This document shows, in pieces, positions 1 through 8,800 of a stretch of DNA of 13,846 nucleotides. The stretch is from Muribaculaceae bacterium. GTDB taxonomy: Bacteria > Bacteroidota > Bacteroidia > Bacteroidales > Muribaculaceae. The notes under the pieces were generated by a model. It was not told the origin of the DNA, made no database searches, and saw nothing but the letters and a program-made list of their open reading frames with translations. The stretch is taken from positions 1 through 13,846 of the forward strand of contig VSPO01000095.1 in NCBI GenBank assembly GCA_009775375.1, read 5' to 3'. The translations under genes were made by a program, and so were the position numbers. Numbering within the stretch: position 1 is the first letter of the stretch; each line of letters starts with the position of its first letter.

Positions 1-84
1 CAAACTCTACGCCTAAAAATTTAACACTTCTAATTGCCCAATTTAACATATGCACCGTGCTTTCGGCTTGACCCCATAAAAGCT

Positions 85-225
85 ATCAGAATTTCCAAAA
101 TCAGAACAAAAAATTTCAAACCAGAACAAAATTTTTCAAATCGGAACACTTTCGTTTTTCTAAACAAAACAAAACAATTTAAAAACGGAACAAAATTTTT
201 CCAAATCAAAACAACAGAAAACTGA
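85..225. repeat. AT-rich imperfect repeat, about 20-nt period
   Basis: Units begin at about 101, 121, 141 and 161, then at 185-186 and 206. The clearest unit is TCAGAACAAAAAATTTCAAA (101-120), followed by CCAGAACAAAATTTTTCAAA (121-140). The core word GAACA falls at 104, 124 and 144, exactly 20 nt apart, and again at 188. Later units decay. A spacing near two helical turns would put the cores on one DNA face, as in iterons or operator arrays, but no replication or regulator gene is in view. It could equally be decayed intergenic repeat. Confidence 0.6.
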
Positions 226-257
226 CAGCAGAATTTATCGCCGGATGGCATTACCGT

Positions 258-278
258 GACACGGCTAAGGGCCGTGTT
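258..278. other. Small GC-rich hairpin in the AT-rich gap
   Basis: ACACGGC (259-265) pairs with GCCGTGT (271-277), giving a perfect 7-bp stem with a 5-nt loop inside AT-rich DNA. No T-run follows the stem on either strand, so it is not a standard intrinsic terminator. It may be a structural element or a transcript end downstream of the antitoxin gene. Its role is unknown. Confidence 0.45.
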
Positions 279-318
279 CCCCCAACGACGACTAAAAAAC
301 TAACGATCACTGCCCAAA

Positions 319-359
319 TCAGAACAAAAAAATTCCTAATCAGAACACAACGAAAAACC
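319..359. repeat. Second cluster of the GAACA-type repeat
   Basis: Two further units, at about 319-339 and 340-359, each begin TCAGAACA and have GAACA cores at 322 and 343, 21 nt apart. They resemble the unit at 101-120 and have the same orientation. The block lies about 45 nt beyond the antitoxin stop codon and is separated from the main cluster by roughly 95 nt that include the hairpin at 258-278. Confidence 0.5.
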
Positions 360-401
360 AAAAGCCAAAAACCAACAACAAAAAACAAACTTACATTGCC
401 A

Positions 402-647
402 TTACTCAAGGGATTTGCAGAAAGCTTCATAAGAGGATGTGTCAATTGTGCCGGCGGATTCTCCTCTCCTCGCCTCTTCGATGGCGGCGATGGTCTCGGC
501 GTTCGGTTCGTTGTAGACGGCATCCAAAAGCACCGATTCCACATATTCATTGTAGCTCCAGCCCAATTTACGCGCCGCAGCCTTTAGCCTCTCTATGAGA
601 TCCGCCTGAAGCGTAAATGTTTCCTCCTTAGTCAATTTCATAATCAT
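402..647 (-). CDS. RelB-type (ribbon-helix-helix) antitoxin, apparently orphan
   Basis: Small 81-residue protein. Its N-terminal part (start MIMKLTKEET) resembles the beta-strand and helices of RelB/DinJ-like ribbon-helix-helix antitoxins common in Bacteroides. Its acidic C-terminus, with AAIEEARRGE and GTIDTSSYEAF, is where such antitoxins grip a RelE/YafQ-like toxin. The frame is open back to 758, but I place the start at 647 because a good promoter at 670-701 lies inside the longer frame and the extra residues look non-native. The ATG at 641 is also possible. In the family the antitoxin would bind DNA and repress its own operon. A toxin gene normally follows directly; here only AT-rich repeat DNA follows. 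It may be a relic of a lost toxin pair or a stand-alone regulator. Family assignment is by recognition of sequence style, not by search. Confidence 0.75.
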   Translation of the reverse strand: MIMKLTKEETFTLQADLIERLKAAARKLGWSYNEYVESVLLDAVYNEPNAETIAAIEEARRGESAGTIDTSSYEAFCKSLE

Positions 648-654
648 TGTGCGA

Positions 655-665
655 ATTGATTCAAT
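655..665. promoter_or_regulatory. Palindrome at predicted transcript start, possible operator
   Basis: ATTGA-T-TCAAT is a perfect 5+1+5 palindrome between the -7 element (670-677) and the start codon (647). By the usual Bacteroidetes spacing, transcription should begin near 663-665, so a protein bound here would block initiation. Ribbon-helix-helix antitoxins often bind such palindromes in their own promoters. The site is short and AT-rich, so chance occurrence is possible. Confidence 0.35.
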
Positions 666-669
666 AGTG

Positions 670-701
670 CAAAAATAGCAAAACTTCTTCATCCCCACAA
701 A
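670..701 (-). promoter_or_regulatory. Bacteroidetes-type promoter of the antitoxin gene
   Basis: Read on the minus strand, TTTG (698-701) is followed after exactly 20 nt by TATTTTTG (670-677). This matches the Bacteroidetes primary sigma factor consensus (TTTG, 19-21 nt, TAnnTTTG). The predicted start near 663-665 leaves a leader of about 17 nt before the ATG at 647. The TTTG box also forms the end of the hairpin at 698-731. Confidence 0.75.
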
Positions 702-731
702 TCGGGCGGCCCGCAAGGACCGCCCGATTTG
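698..731. terminator. 12-bp-stem hairpin, possible terminator of the upstream operon
   Basis: CAAATCGGGCGG (698-709) pairs perfectly with CCGCCCGATTTG (720-731) around a 10-nt loop. It lies about 70 nt beyond the DUF488 stop codon and before the antitoxin gene, as expected for the end of the efflux/DUF488 transcript. The stem is strong, but no clear T-run follows on the minus strand, so intrinsic termination is uncertain. Its leftmost four bases are the -33 box of the antitoxin promoter, so it could also affect that promoter. Confidence 0.55.
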
Positions 732-799
732 CTTTAGGACACATACCGGGCTCGGCACGGTCTCGACGCTGGCCGGAGGCCATGCGCTCCATGCCTGAC

Positions 800-1156
800 T
801 CAGGAGCTATGGGTCAGGAGGTTGTAGACCACTACGGCGTTGTTGTGCTGCTCGTCGCGAGAGGAATAAAGGAGCGTGACCACCGGTTTTTGTTCCAAAA
901 GATTGGCAAGCGCTCCGAATGAGGGATTGTCTTTCAGCTCTTTGGCATAACGCTGCTCAAACTCCTCCCATCTGTCGTCGGGCGACTGATGGAACCATTC
1001 GCGAAGCTCCGTTGACGGGGCGATATCCTTGTCCCATAGGTCGTAGTGAAACGTCTCGTGGGAAAGCCCGCGAGGCCAAAGCCGGTCGATATAAACCCGG
1101 AACCCGTCGCCGGTCGATGCCGCCTCGTAAGCTCTTTTCAGTCTGTATTTTGTCAT
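800..1156 (-). CDS. DUF488 family protein (YeaO-like)
   Basis: 118-residue protein, full length for the YeaO branch of DUF488. Signature segments are IDRLWPRG (residues 23-30), the following LWDKDIAPSTELREWF stretch (40-54), and a C-terminal TLLYSSRDEQHNNAVV segment. There is no signal peptide or membrane segment, so it should be cytoplasmic. The biochemical function of the family is not established, and I assign none. The start is 45 nt beyond the stop of RND permease 2. No convincing promoter is visible in that gap, so read-through from the efflux operon is plausible, though the gap is larger than between the efflux genes. The hairpin at 698-731 could end this transcript. DUF488 genes occur in many contexts, so a functional link to efflux is only an inference. 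Confidence 0.9.
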   Translation of the reverse strand: MTKYRLKRAYEAASTGDGFRVYIDRLWPRGLSHETFHYDLWDKDIAPSTELREWFHQSPDDRWEEFEQRYAKELKDNPSFGALANLLEQKPVVTLLYSSRDEQHNNAVVVYNLLTHSS

Positions 1157-1201
1157 AGCATATTGTTTTGATCCTTATCCTCGGTAATCCCCGAAGACCT
1201 T

Positions 1202-4200
1202 TCAGCGACGGGAAATCCGCCACTTTCTCAATCTAAAACGCCTCGCATGCTTCTGATGTTCACGCCTGCTTCCCGCTTTCCGGGGGAGCAGGAAAAGGGG
1301 AAGATAGAAGATGACTGCCACGAGCGAAAAGAGCAGACCGCCAATAGTGCCGGCGGCGAGAGGAAACCAGAAGCTCTCCTTGTCGGTGCCGACAAGGAAG
1401 GGGATGAATCCGAGCACGGTGGAGAGCACCGTCATAATTATCGGCATAATCTTCACCCTGAACGCCCGCATATAGACCGTTACCGTTCCCCTGCCCGCGT
1501 CAAGCGTCACTTTCCTGCGTCCGCTGAACTCACTGATGAGGTAGATGGCGGCATTGACCGTGATTCCGCTCAACAGGATGAACGAGGCGAAGCCTCCCTG
1601 GTCGAATTTAAGGTCGAATAGCCAGAATGTCATGAAAATCCCGGCAAAAGATATGGGAATGACGGCTATGATTGCAAGCGGACGCGCCAAGGAGTTGAAA
1701 AGGATGGAGGATATGAAGAAGATGATGAGCGCTACGAGGGCGAGTAGCCAATAGCGCGATAGGTCTTTATTGTCCCAGCCCCACGTATATTCATCAATCT
1801 CTGCCGAATAGCCTGCCGGAAGCCGGGCATTGAGTTCTTCGAGTTTCTTTTCAAGCACCTTCTTGCCCTGTTGCCCGGATCCGATATATTCGTATTGCAG
1901 GCACAGCCGATAGCTCTGATTCTCCTTCACGATGTCTTGCGGGGCCTGCGACTTGCCGAAATCAGCAAAATCCGACAGTTTGAAGCTCTTTCCCCTGACC
2001 GAAAAAGGCACGTTGGTCAGCGACCAGACATCATATAGCCCGCTCTGACGCGACGACAGCCTGACCGGCTCGGCATACGGGCCGGAAACAAGCGTCGCGG
2101 CATGTATGTCGCGACCGAAAGCCGAGCTGAGGGCTCCGTATAGTTCGCCTACGGTCACTCCGGCCTTCTGAAGGTCTTCGCGGCGCGTGTCGAGACGAAA
2201 CTCCGTATAATCGTCTTTCCAATAGGAGAAATCCGAACGCACCTCCACCTCCTTAATCCTACGCAATGAAAGGAGCGAATCCCTCAGCTCCATGGCCCAG
2301 TCTGTCAGTTCGTCGTAGTCGAATCCGAGAAGCTTCACCCTATAGCTTCCGGCCGACTCTCTGACATCGTTGTTGAAGCCGTTGTCCTCAAGGCCGTAGA
2401 CGCTCCAGCTTCCGCCCCCCAGCGTCAGTGCCTTAGCCACGAGTTCCGCCTTCAGCCGATAGGGATAGCTCCCCTTCCCTTTCTCTTTATCGAATCTTAT
2501 GGTTATGGATCCACGCTGCCCGCTGTAGACGTTGGTCTCAAACGTCCGGATACCCTCCTGGACGGCGAGAAACGACTCCATACGCCTTATCAGAACGTCC
2601 ATCTGGGCTACCGTCGCCCCGTTGGGAAGAGATGCGTTGACATATAATGATTTTTCTATGTCCGTATCGCGGTTGAAATATACCCCTTCCCTCACTTTGT
2701 TGAAGAAAAACCATCCCGAGCCGCCAATGACCACTGCCATCAGCAGAAAGAACGACCAGCGCCATCGCAGGGCGAAACGGATATAGCCTCTGTAGACCCT
2801 CGACATGAAGAGCGCCACTCTTCTGCCCCATGCTCTTCTCCGCTGTCGGCGGCGAAGCCGCGGACAGACCCCCATCTTGTCGGCAAGGGCCGGGACAAGA
2901 AACAACGCCACGACAAGGCTCACGAGAAGATTGATGATTACGACCGTCACGAAATCCCGGAGGTTTAGCCTTACCTCCTCATCGAGCAGGAACACCACTA
3001 CAAGCGCCCCGGCCGTGGTCAGCGTGGCGGCAAGTATCGCGGGGAACGCTTTCCTGTCGCGCCGCCTCATGTAATGGTCGCACATAACGATCGTGTTGTC
3101 GATGACGAGATTGAGCGATATGGTGATTCCCGCCAATGAATAAAGCTGAATCTCTATCCCGAGCAGACGATAGAAAATCAATGCCACGGCGATGTTGACG
3201 ACAAGACTGACCGTAATGAGCAGCGTATAGCGCGGGTCGCGGGTCACGAGCACTATGAAGACCAAGAGAATCAGCACGGTCAGTCCGCTTCTGAAATAAA
3301 TCTTGTCGAGTTCCTCGCGGATGCTGTCGGTGCGGTCGGAGCTGAGAATGAATTCCATTCCCTCGGGGGCTGACTGCCCCAATGCCGCCATCCTCTTCCT
3401 GACGGCATCCGAGGTGTCGATCTGGTTGGCTGTCTCTTCGGCCGTGATGTTGAGATATATGGAATTCAGGCCGTTGATGCGGAAATAGGATGAGGGTTTC
3501 CCCTCCGAATGGCGCACGCTGACGAGCCTGTCGAGTCTGACGGTCTCCCCCTTCGGGGTTTTGACCTGGATTAGCGACGGATCAAACGCCCCGGGGTCGC
3601 CCTGCGGCTTCCTTACGACGCGGATCATGCGGCCCCCCTCTTCGGCCATGCCGAGGAAATCCCGGCCATAGTGGCGGCGTATGGCCTCCGTGAGGTCATC
3701 GGGGGTCAGCCCGTGGGCTGAGAGTTTGTCGGAATCATATTCCACGCTCCATTCCATGGGATACGCCCCGTAGATTCCTACCTCCGCCACTCCCTGCAGG
3801 TCGGCGAGCTTCGGGGCTATACGGTCTCTGACGTAGGCCTCTATAGCCATGGGCGATTGAGGGGAGATTACGGTGTAGCTCATGAAGGGGCCGCCGGATT
3901 CCCTGTTGGCCTTGCGCGTCGAGACCGTCGGATAGCCCGTCCCCTCCGGGAAGCTTCCCCAAAGCTGCCTGACTATCGACGATGCCTCCATAGCCGTCAT
4001 CTCCACGTCGGCATGGCGGTCGAGACTCAGAGTGACCGACCCTCCCCCCTTCGTGGAACGCGAATCGATCTTCTTCACCCCCTTCACTCTCGCCAACGCC
4101 CCTTCCAACTTCCCTGTCACCTCCTGCTCTACTACACGCGAAGAGTTGCCCGGCATCGAAAACGACACCGTCAGCGACGGAAGCTCACGCGAGGGGAAAA

Positions 4201-4288
4201 GCTTCACCGGCAACGACGGCAAAAGCAGCAACCCGAGCAAAGCCAGCGCGATGGCTATGACGATTATGGAGAATCCGGATGATCTCAT
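1202..4288 (-). CDS. RND efflux permease 2 (AcrB/MdtBC-like superfamily)
   Basis: Inner-membrane RND transporter of 1028 residues, normal length. It shows the standard plan: TM1 at about 5-30 with LPVKLFPS, a first large periplasmic domain, TM2-TM6 from about 332, a cytoplasmic linker rich in Arg (477-490), TM7 near 512-530, a second periplasmic domain, and TM8-TM12 from about 846. The TM4 proton-relay position reads IDN (Asp397, Asn398), and the TM10 position of the AcrB relay lysine is Asn912 in GITVNAAIYL. The segment after the TM4 motif (VMCDHYMRRR) departs from the usual VEN. The protein ends in a basic tail of about 25 residues. The start overlaps the TolC stop as ATGA, so translation is probably coupled. 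It is clearly a different protein from permease 1 (5783-8875). It may pair with it as MdtB does with MdtC, or act as an alternative pump. Substrate unknown. Confidence 0.95.
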   Translation of the reverse strand: MRSSGFSIIVIAIALALLGLLLLPSLPVKLFPSRELPSLTVSFSMPGNSSRVVEQEVTGKLEGALARVKGVKKIDSRSTKGGGSVTLSLDRHADVEMTAMEASSIVRQLWGSFPEGTGYPTVSTRKANRESGGPFMSYTVISPQSPMAIEAYVRDRIAPKLADLQGVAEVGIYGAYPMEWSVEYDSDKLSAHGLTPDDLTEAIRRHYGRDFLGMAEEGGRMIRVVRKPQGDPGAFDPSLIQVKTPKGETVRLDRLVSVRHSEGKPSSYFRINGLNSIYLNITAEETANQIDTSDAVRKRMAALGQSAPEGMEFILSSDRTDSIREELDKIYFRSGLTVLILLVFIVLVTRDPRYTLLITVSLVVNIAVALIFYRLLGIEIQLYSLAGITISLNLVIDNTIVMCDHYMRRRDRKAFPAILAATLTTAGALVVVFLLDEEVRLNLRDFVTVVIINLLVSLVVALFLVPALADKMGVCPRLRRRQRRRAWGRRVALFMSRVYRGYIRFALRWRWSFFLLMAVVIGGSGWFFFNKVREGVYFNRDTDIEKSLYVNASLPNGATVAQMDVLIRRMESFLAVQEGIRTFETNVYSGQRGSITIRFDKEKGKGSYPYRLKAELVAKALTLGGGSWSVYGLEDNGFNNDVRESAGSYRVKLLGFDYDELTDWAMELRDSLLSLRRIKEVEVRSDFSYWKDDYTEFRLDTRREDLQKAGVTVGELYGALSSAFGRDIHAATLVSGPYAEPVRLSSRQSGLYDVWSLTNVPFSVRGKSFKLSDFADFGKSQAPQDIVKENQSYRLCLQYEYIGSGQQGKKVLEKKLEELNARLPAGYSAEIDEYTWGWDNKDLSRYWLLALVALIIFFISSILFNSLARPLAIIAVIPISFAGIFMTFWLFDLKFDQGGFASFILLSGITVNAAIYLISEFSGRRKVTLDAGRGTVTVYMRAFRVKIMPIIMTVLSTVLGFIPFLVGTDKESFWFPLAAGTIGGLLFSLVAVIFYLPLFLLPRKAGSRREHQKHARRFRLRKWRISRR

Positions 4289-5805
4289 CTGACGTTGTTG
4301 TCGAGGTCGAACTTGCGCGTCAGGGGAATGCCCGTCTCGAAGTCGAAGAGCGTAAGCCGACGCAGTTTGTAATAATTAAGCCAATAATTCTTGAGGGCGG
4401 AGATATAGTTTTTCGAGGCCTCCTGTCTTCTGGTGGAGGCGAGCGTCATGCTGCTCAGGTCGGTCTTGCCGATCATAAACCGCTGTTGGGTCTGCGCATA
4501 GGCACGCTCCGCAAGATCCATCGCCTCCTTAGCCGACGTTATCAGGTCAAGCTGTATGTTGTAGTCGTCCACGGTCACGGTGACCTCCTCGTCAAGGCTC
4601 TGCAGCTGCTGGCGTTCGGAAATCTCAGCCACGTCGAGATTGCTCAGGGCCATGTTGAGGCGTCCTTTCCTGACTCCCCAATCGACGAGCGGAATCGAAA
4701 CCGAGAGCGACACAAGATCCTGCCTCAGCAGGTTGCGGTAGGCCCCCGAAAGGTTGTCGCCCACCTGGTTGTAGCCGACGCTGGCATTGAGCGAGGCAGA
4801 GAATCTGTTTTCCTTGCGGGTTTTGTCTACTGTCTGCCGGGCTTCGAGCACGGCCTGCTTTTGCGATAGTATCGAGGGATTGTTCTCCCGGGCGTGAAGC
4901 AGGGCGTCAGCCGTTTCCACACGCCGAAGGGCAGTCAGCGTCGGCACCGCCACCTCTAGACGCGTCTCGCGATCCATTCCGAGATAAGCGGCAAGCGAGG
5001 CGTTGGCTCTTTTCAGGGCTATGCGGGAGTTTTCCAACGAATTGCGGGCGTTGACGAGGTCAAGCTTAAGCGTCAGCAGTTCGGCCTGCGAGATGGCGGC
5101 GATCTTGAAACGTCGCTCTCCAAGGGTGTAGAGGGTGTCGGCCGAGACGAGATTCTCGCGGGCAAGGCGGTATTCAGTCTGGGCGAGGGCAAGGTCGAAG
5201 AAATAGCCCACCACGTCTTCCGACACCGACTCCATGTTGTAGACGAAATCTTTCTTCACCTTCTCGTATTTAAGCGGCTCTATGCGCTTTTCCCATTTGA
5301 AGGCGTTGTAGCCGAGCAGGTCCTGCCGATAGCCCACTCTGACCGGGACGCTTGAAAACTGGCTATAGGTGGAGGTTCCGAAATTGCGCATGAACGAAAG
5401 GTCGGACTCTATGAAGAAAGTTCCGCCAAGCCAGTCGAAGTTCTGGCGTATTTCGAGTCCTGCCGATGCGAAATACGACTGTTGTGCCCTGTAGACGTCG
5501 ATGTTGTTCTCATAGTCGTAGCGGGATGTGATGTCGCGGTAATAGCGGGCCGGGGTGAGGTTGAGGTTGAGGCAGGGGAGACGGTTTGCCCGGAATGTGC
5601 GATATTCCCAGAACCCTGCCATGTAGAGGTTGCGGAAGCGGAACGAGGCAAGCGAGCTGTCGGCCGCCATCTTGATGGCGCGGTCGAGATCGAGGCCTAC
5701 GGTAGGCCGCTCCCCCGTCGATTGGGCCGCGGCCGGAGTCGCCCACGCGAGAAGGAGGGCGACGAGCGCGGCAATGAATATTTTATGCAGGAATACGGGC
5801 TTCAT
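4285..5805 (-). CDS. TolC-family outer membrane efflux channel
   Basis: About 506 residues, with an N-terminal signal peptide (KIFIAALVALLLAWATPAAA, cleavage likely just before Gln28). The mature part has the two-fold repeated helical/strand plan of TolC proteins: long helices rich in Ala, Leu, Arg and Glu, and the family-like SIPLVDWGVRKGRL segment starting the second repeat's beta strands. The C-terminal YKLRRLTLFDFETG is typical of Bacteroidetes members. It should form the trimeric channel of the pump. I prefer the ATG at 5805; the ATG at 5811 adds only two residues. The start lies 23 nt inside the end of permease 1, and the stop overlaps permease 2 by 4 nt, both signs of translational coupling. 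Placing the channel between two permeases rather than at the operon end is notable. Confidence 0.94.
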   Translation of the reverse strand: MKPVFLHKIFIAALVALLLAWATPAAAQSTGERPTVGLDLDRAIKMAADSSLASFRFRNLYMAGFWEYRTFRANRLPCLNLNLTPARYYRDITSRYDYENNIDVYRAQQSYFASAGLEIRQNFDWLGGTFFIESDLSFMRNFGTSTYSQFSSVPVRVGYRQDLLGYNAFKWEKRIEPLKYEKVKKDFVYNMESVSEDVVGYFFDLALAQTEYRLARENLVSADTLYTLGERRFKIAAISQAELLTLKLDLVNARNSLENSRIALKRANASLAAYLGMDRETRLEVAVPTLTALRRVETADALLHARENNPSILSQKQAVLEARQTVDKTRKENRFSASLNASVGYNQVGDNLSGAYRNLLRQDLVSLSVSIPLVDWGVRKGRLNMALSNLDVAEISERQQLQSLDEEVTVTVDDYNIQLDLITSAKEAMDLAERAYAQTQQRFMIGKTDLSSMTLASTRRQEASKNYISALKNYWLNYYKLRRLTLFDFETGIPLTRKFDLDNNVR

Positions 5806-8800
5806 TGTCATGTCGTCTGTAAATAATATAATAAACCAAAGGAATTATGAAAATGCTGACCAACGTCCCCAGCACCATCGAGCCGATCATGGCTACGGCG
5901 AGCGGACGCTGCAGCTGGCTCCCGAGGTCGTTGGTGAAGAGCATCGGCAGCATCGCTATTATGGTGGTCAGGGAGGTCATGATGATGGGCCGGAGGCGTC
6001 GTTCGCCGGCGGTGTGTATGGCGCGCAGGAGGGGCATCCCCTCTTTGCGGAGGGTATTGATGGCGTCGAGCTTGAGGATGGAGTCGTTGACGACGATTCC
6101 ACACGTGACGATGATTCCGATGGCCGACATGATATTGAGCGAGAATCCCGTCGCCCAGAGCACGATGAGGGCGAATGCCGTGTCGATGGGAATCTCAAGC
6201 AGCACTATCAGCGGCTGCAGGAAACTCTCGAATTGTGCGCAAAGGATAAAATACATCAAAATGACCGACACCAGCAGGATGAGGGCCATCTCCTTCATCA
6301 TTTCTGAATCGGAGAAGAATGCCCCGGTCAGCTCGGCGTCCCAGTCGCCGGCTTCCGCCACGGCCTCTTTCACGGCCTCGGCCGTAGTCTCAGGGTCGGA
6401 AGTGCCGTCGTATGCCACGGGGAGGTATTCTCCGTTCTTTCCGGCGCGTATCTCGCGGAAATCAAGCGATTCGCTCGTGGAGACGAGCGCGGAGAGTGGT
6501 ATGAGGGCTTTCCCTTCGGCGTTGCCGCCGGATTCTCGGCTGCGCTTGGCCTCCACCATTGTGTTGGCGAGAGCCGACTGCAATCCGGCTCCGGCGTTGC
6601 CGACAGCCACAGGGAGGTTTTCGCTGAATGTGCGCAGGGTCGTGGCGGCCTCCTCCCGGAACAGCGACCGCAGAACGCGGTCCACCTCCGCCGGATCCAC
6701 CCCGTAGAGCGACATCAGCCGGTTGTCGGCCACGATGTCCGTTTGCCGGCGGGTCTCTGCCGTAAGGGCCGCAGGGCCGGCTTTTGCCTCGATTTTATCC
6801 ACGAGAAGGGCATATTCCCCCGGGTCGGAGCATGAGCGCTCACCTCTCGGCGAGAGTCTGGCCTCTATCTCCATCTCCTTGGAGGAGAATATCTTCTCAA
6901 AGATATTTTCCAGAGGGGAGAACGAGACGGTGGCCTTCGGCCAGTCGCGGGCGATTTTCCCGGCAAGCGTTTGCTCCAGCCGGGCGCGTTCTTCGGGGCG
7001 GGATGCCCGCAGGTACAGCTCAGCCTCACTTTGCGAAAGGCCGTCGCCGGCATCCAGTATGTAATCTTGCACTCCTGCCGACGCGGAATGCTCCTTCAGC
7101 TCCGGTCCGCACGCCTCCACAGCCTCCTTCGAGCGACGTGCGTTCTCATGGATGCTTATATTTTCATTCCAATCGATTCTTGCCATGGTCTCGGTCTGCT
7201 CTATCGCCGGCATACGTTCCACTCTCATTATCTTGAAAAAGAGGAAGCAGAGGGGGATTACGCAGGCCGTGGCGATCAGCCATGGCCATTTGTGGGCGAA
7301 GACGAAGTCCACCCCCTTGTTGTAGATGCGCGTCATGACGCGGTCGGTGCGGTCGGTGGTTTTCCAGGCTATCTCGGCTCCCTTTTCGCGGCGATGGCGA
7401 CGGCGCGTGAAGAGCACTTTGTAGAGCACGGGGAGCAACATGATCCCGACGATGTAGGAGACGGCCAGGCCCGCCGTGATGGAAAAGGCCTGGTCAGCGA
7501 AGATGGCCCCGGCTATCCCGCTCATGAAGATCAACGGAAGGAAGACGGCCACGGTGGTCAGCGAGCTGCTCAAAAGGGGCGTGATCATCTCCGACGTGCC
7601 TTTGTCGCAGGCGTCCGCCAGACTGAGGCCGGATTGGCGGCGGCGCGTGATGTTTTCGGTCACGATGACGGAGTTGTCGATCATCATGCCGACGGCGAGG
7701 ATAAGCCCCGAGAGGGATACGACGTTGAGAGAGACGTGGAAAAGGTAGAAGAGAAGGAAGGTCAGCACGAGGGCGGTGACGATAGAGATGCCTATGACGA
7801 AAGGGGTCCGCAGGTCGCCGAGGAAGAGGGCGGTCAGCAGAAAGACGAGTATCAGGCCGAGTATAAGGTTCTGCACGAGGTTGGATATGGAGTAGTCGAG
7901 GAGTTCGGTCTGGTTGCGGGTGACGGAGAAGGAGATTTCGGGATATTCGCTCTCCATCCTCTCTATCATCTGCGACAGGGTCTGCTTCAGCTTGTCGATG
8001 TTCTCCTCGTTTTGCTTGATGACGGCGAGGGTGACGGCGCGTTTGCCCCCATATTCGGAGATGCCGTCGGGTTCGCGCTCCACGAGCTCCACCCTCGCGA
8101 TGTCGCCGAGCCGGATCAAGCGCTCTCCGTGGCGTATGTAGATGTCGGCCACGTCTTCGGGGGTGCGCAGCCGGTTGGCGACGCTGACGTTGTATTCGTA
8201 GTAGCCCTCCCTGACGGTCATGCTGCCCGGAGTGACGTTGGCTGTGGTGAGTGCGCTCTCTATCATGGAGCGGGTGATGCCGGAGGCTTCTGTCTTCTCC
8301 GGGTCGGGCACTATCCGCAGCATCCTTTCAGGAATGCCGGTCACGTCTACCATGGCCACTTCCGGCAGCTGCTCAAGGCGATGGCGCACAGAGTTGTCGG
8401 CCACGCGTGCAAGCTCCAGGAAACCGGCCTCGCTCTCCCCTCCGCGCTGCGTCATGGATAGATAGAGCACCGGTATGTCGGTCGCGCTGGCCTTGATGAC
8501 CTTGGGGCGTTGCATGTCGCGGGGCAGGGAGTTCATAGCGGCGTCGATTTTCTCGTTGACGGCTATGAAGGCGAGGTCGATGTCCACGCCGTAGTCGAAG
8601 TCCATCCTTATGGTGGCGGAGCCGTCGCGGCTTTCGCTGCGTATCTCTTTCAGCCCGCCGACCTGCTGCAGCTGGCGGCGCACGTGGGCCGTGGCGGTGT
8701 TCTCCAGCTCGCGTGCGGAGGTGTTGGGGGCGGTGATGCGCACCGTGACGTGGGGGATGTCCACCGACGGCAGCAACGTGACGGGAATCGCCTTATACGT

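Larger units (their letters stand above)
1..401. other. AT-rich intergenic stretch without a credible gene
   Basis: No convincing protein or RNA gene is visible here. Short open frames exist on both strands (about 34-225 on plus, 30-251 on minus), but they only translate the A/T-rich repeats into low-complexity peptides rich in Phe, Lys and Asn, and the repeat unit of about 20 nt is not a multiple of three. The stretch holds two clusters of the repeat (85-225 and 319-359) with a GC-rich hairpin between them (258-278). It follows the antitoxin gene, where a toxin partner would normally be found, and none is present. The next gene to the left lies outside the window. Confidence 0.7.

Noticed and set aside
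30..251. Short frames on both strands in the AT-rich left end
   Set aside because: They only translate the roughly 20-nt repeat, and the same region is open on both strands because it is AT-rich and low in complexity.
85..359. CRISPR array
   Set aside because: Units are adjacent, about 20 nt long and degenerate, with no distinct spacers between conserved repeats and no cas genes in the window.
648..758. N-terminal extension of the antitoxin frame to 758
   Set aside because: The extension would span the hairpin and the near-consensus promoter, and the residues do not resemble antitoxin N-termini. The start at 647 fits family length.
794..818. Inverted repeat CCTGAC/GTCAGG around the DUF488 stop codon
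   Set aside because: Only 6 bp with a 13-nt loop, partly within coding sequence; weaker than the hairpin at 698-731.
6971..8461. 496-codon open frame on the plus strand inside permease 1
   Set aside because: It is fully antisense to a strongly supported RND gene. Its composition (runs of Asp, Gly, Glu, Val and His) is what biased GC-rich codons give when read on the opposite strand. No recognisable family.
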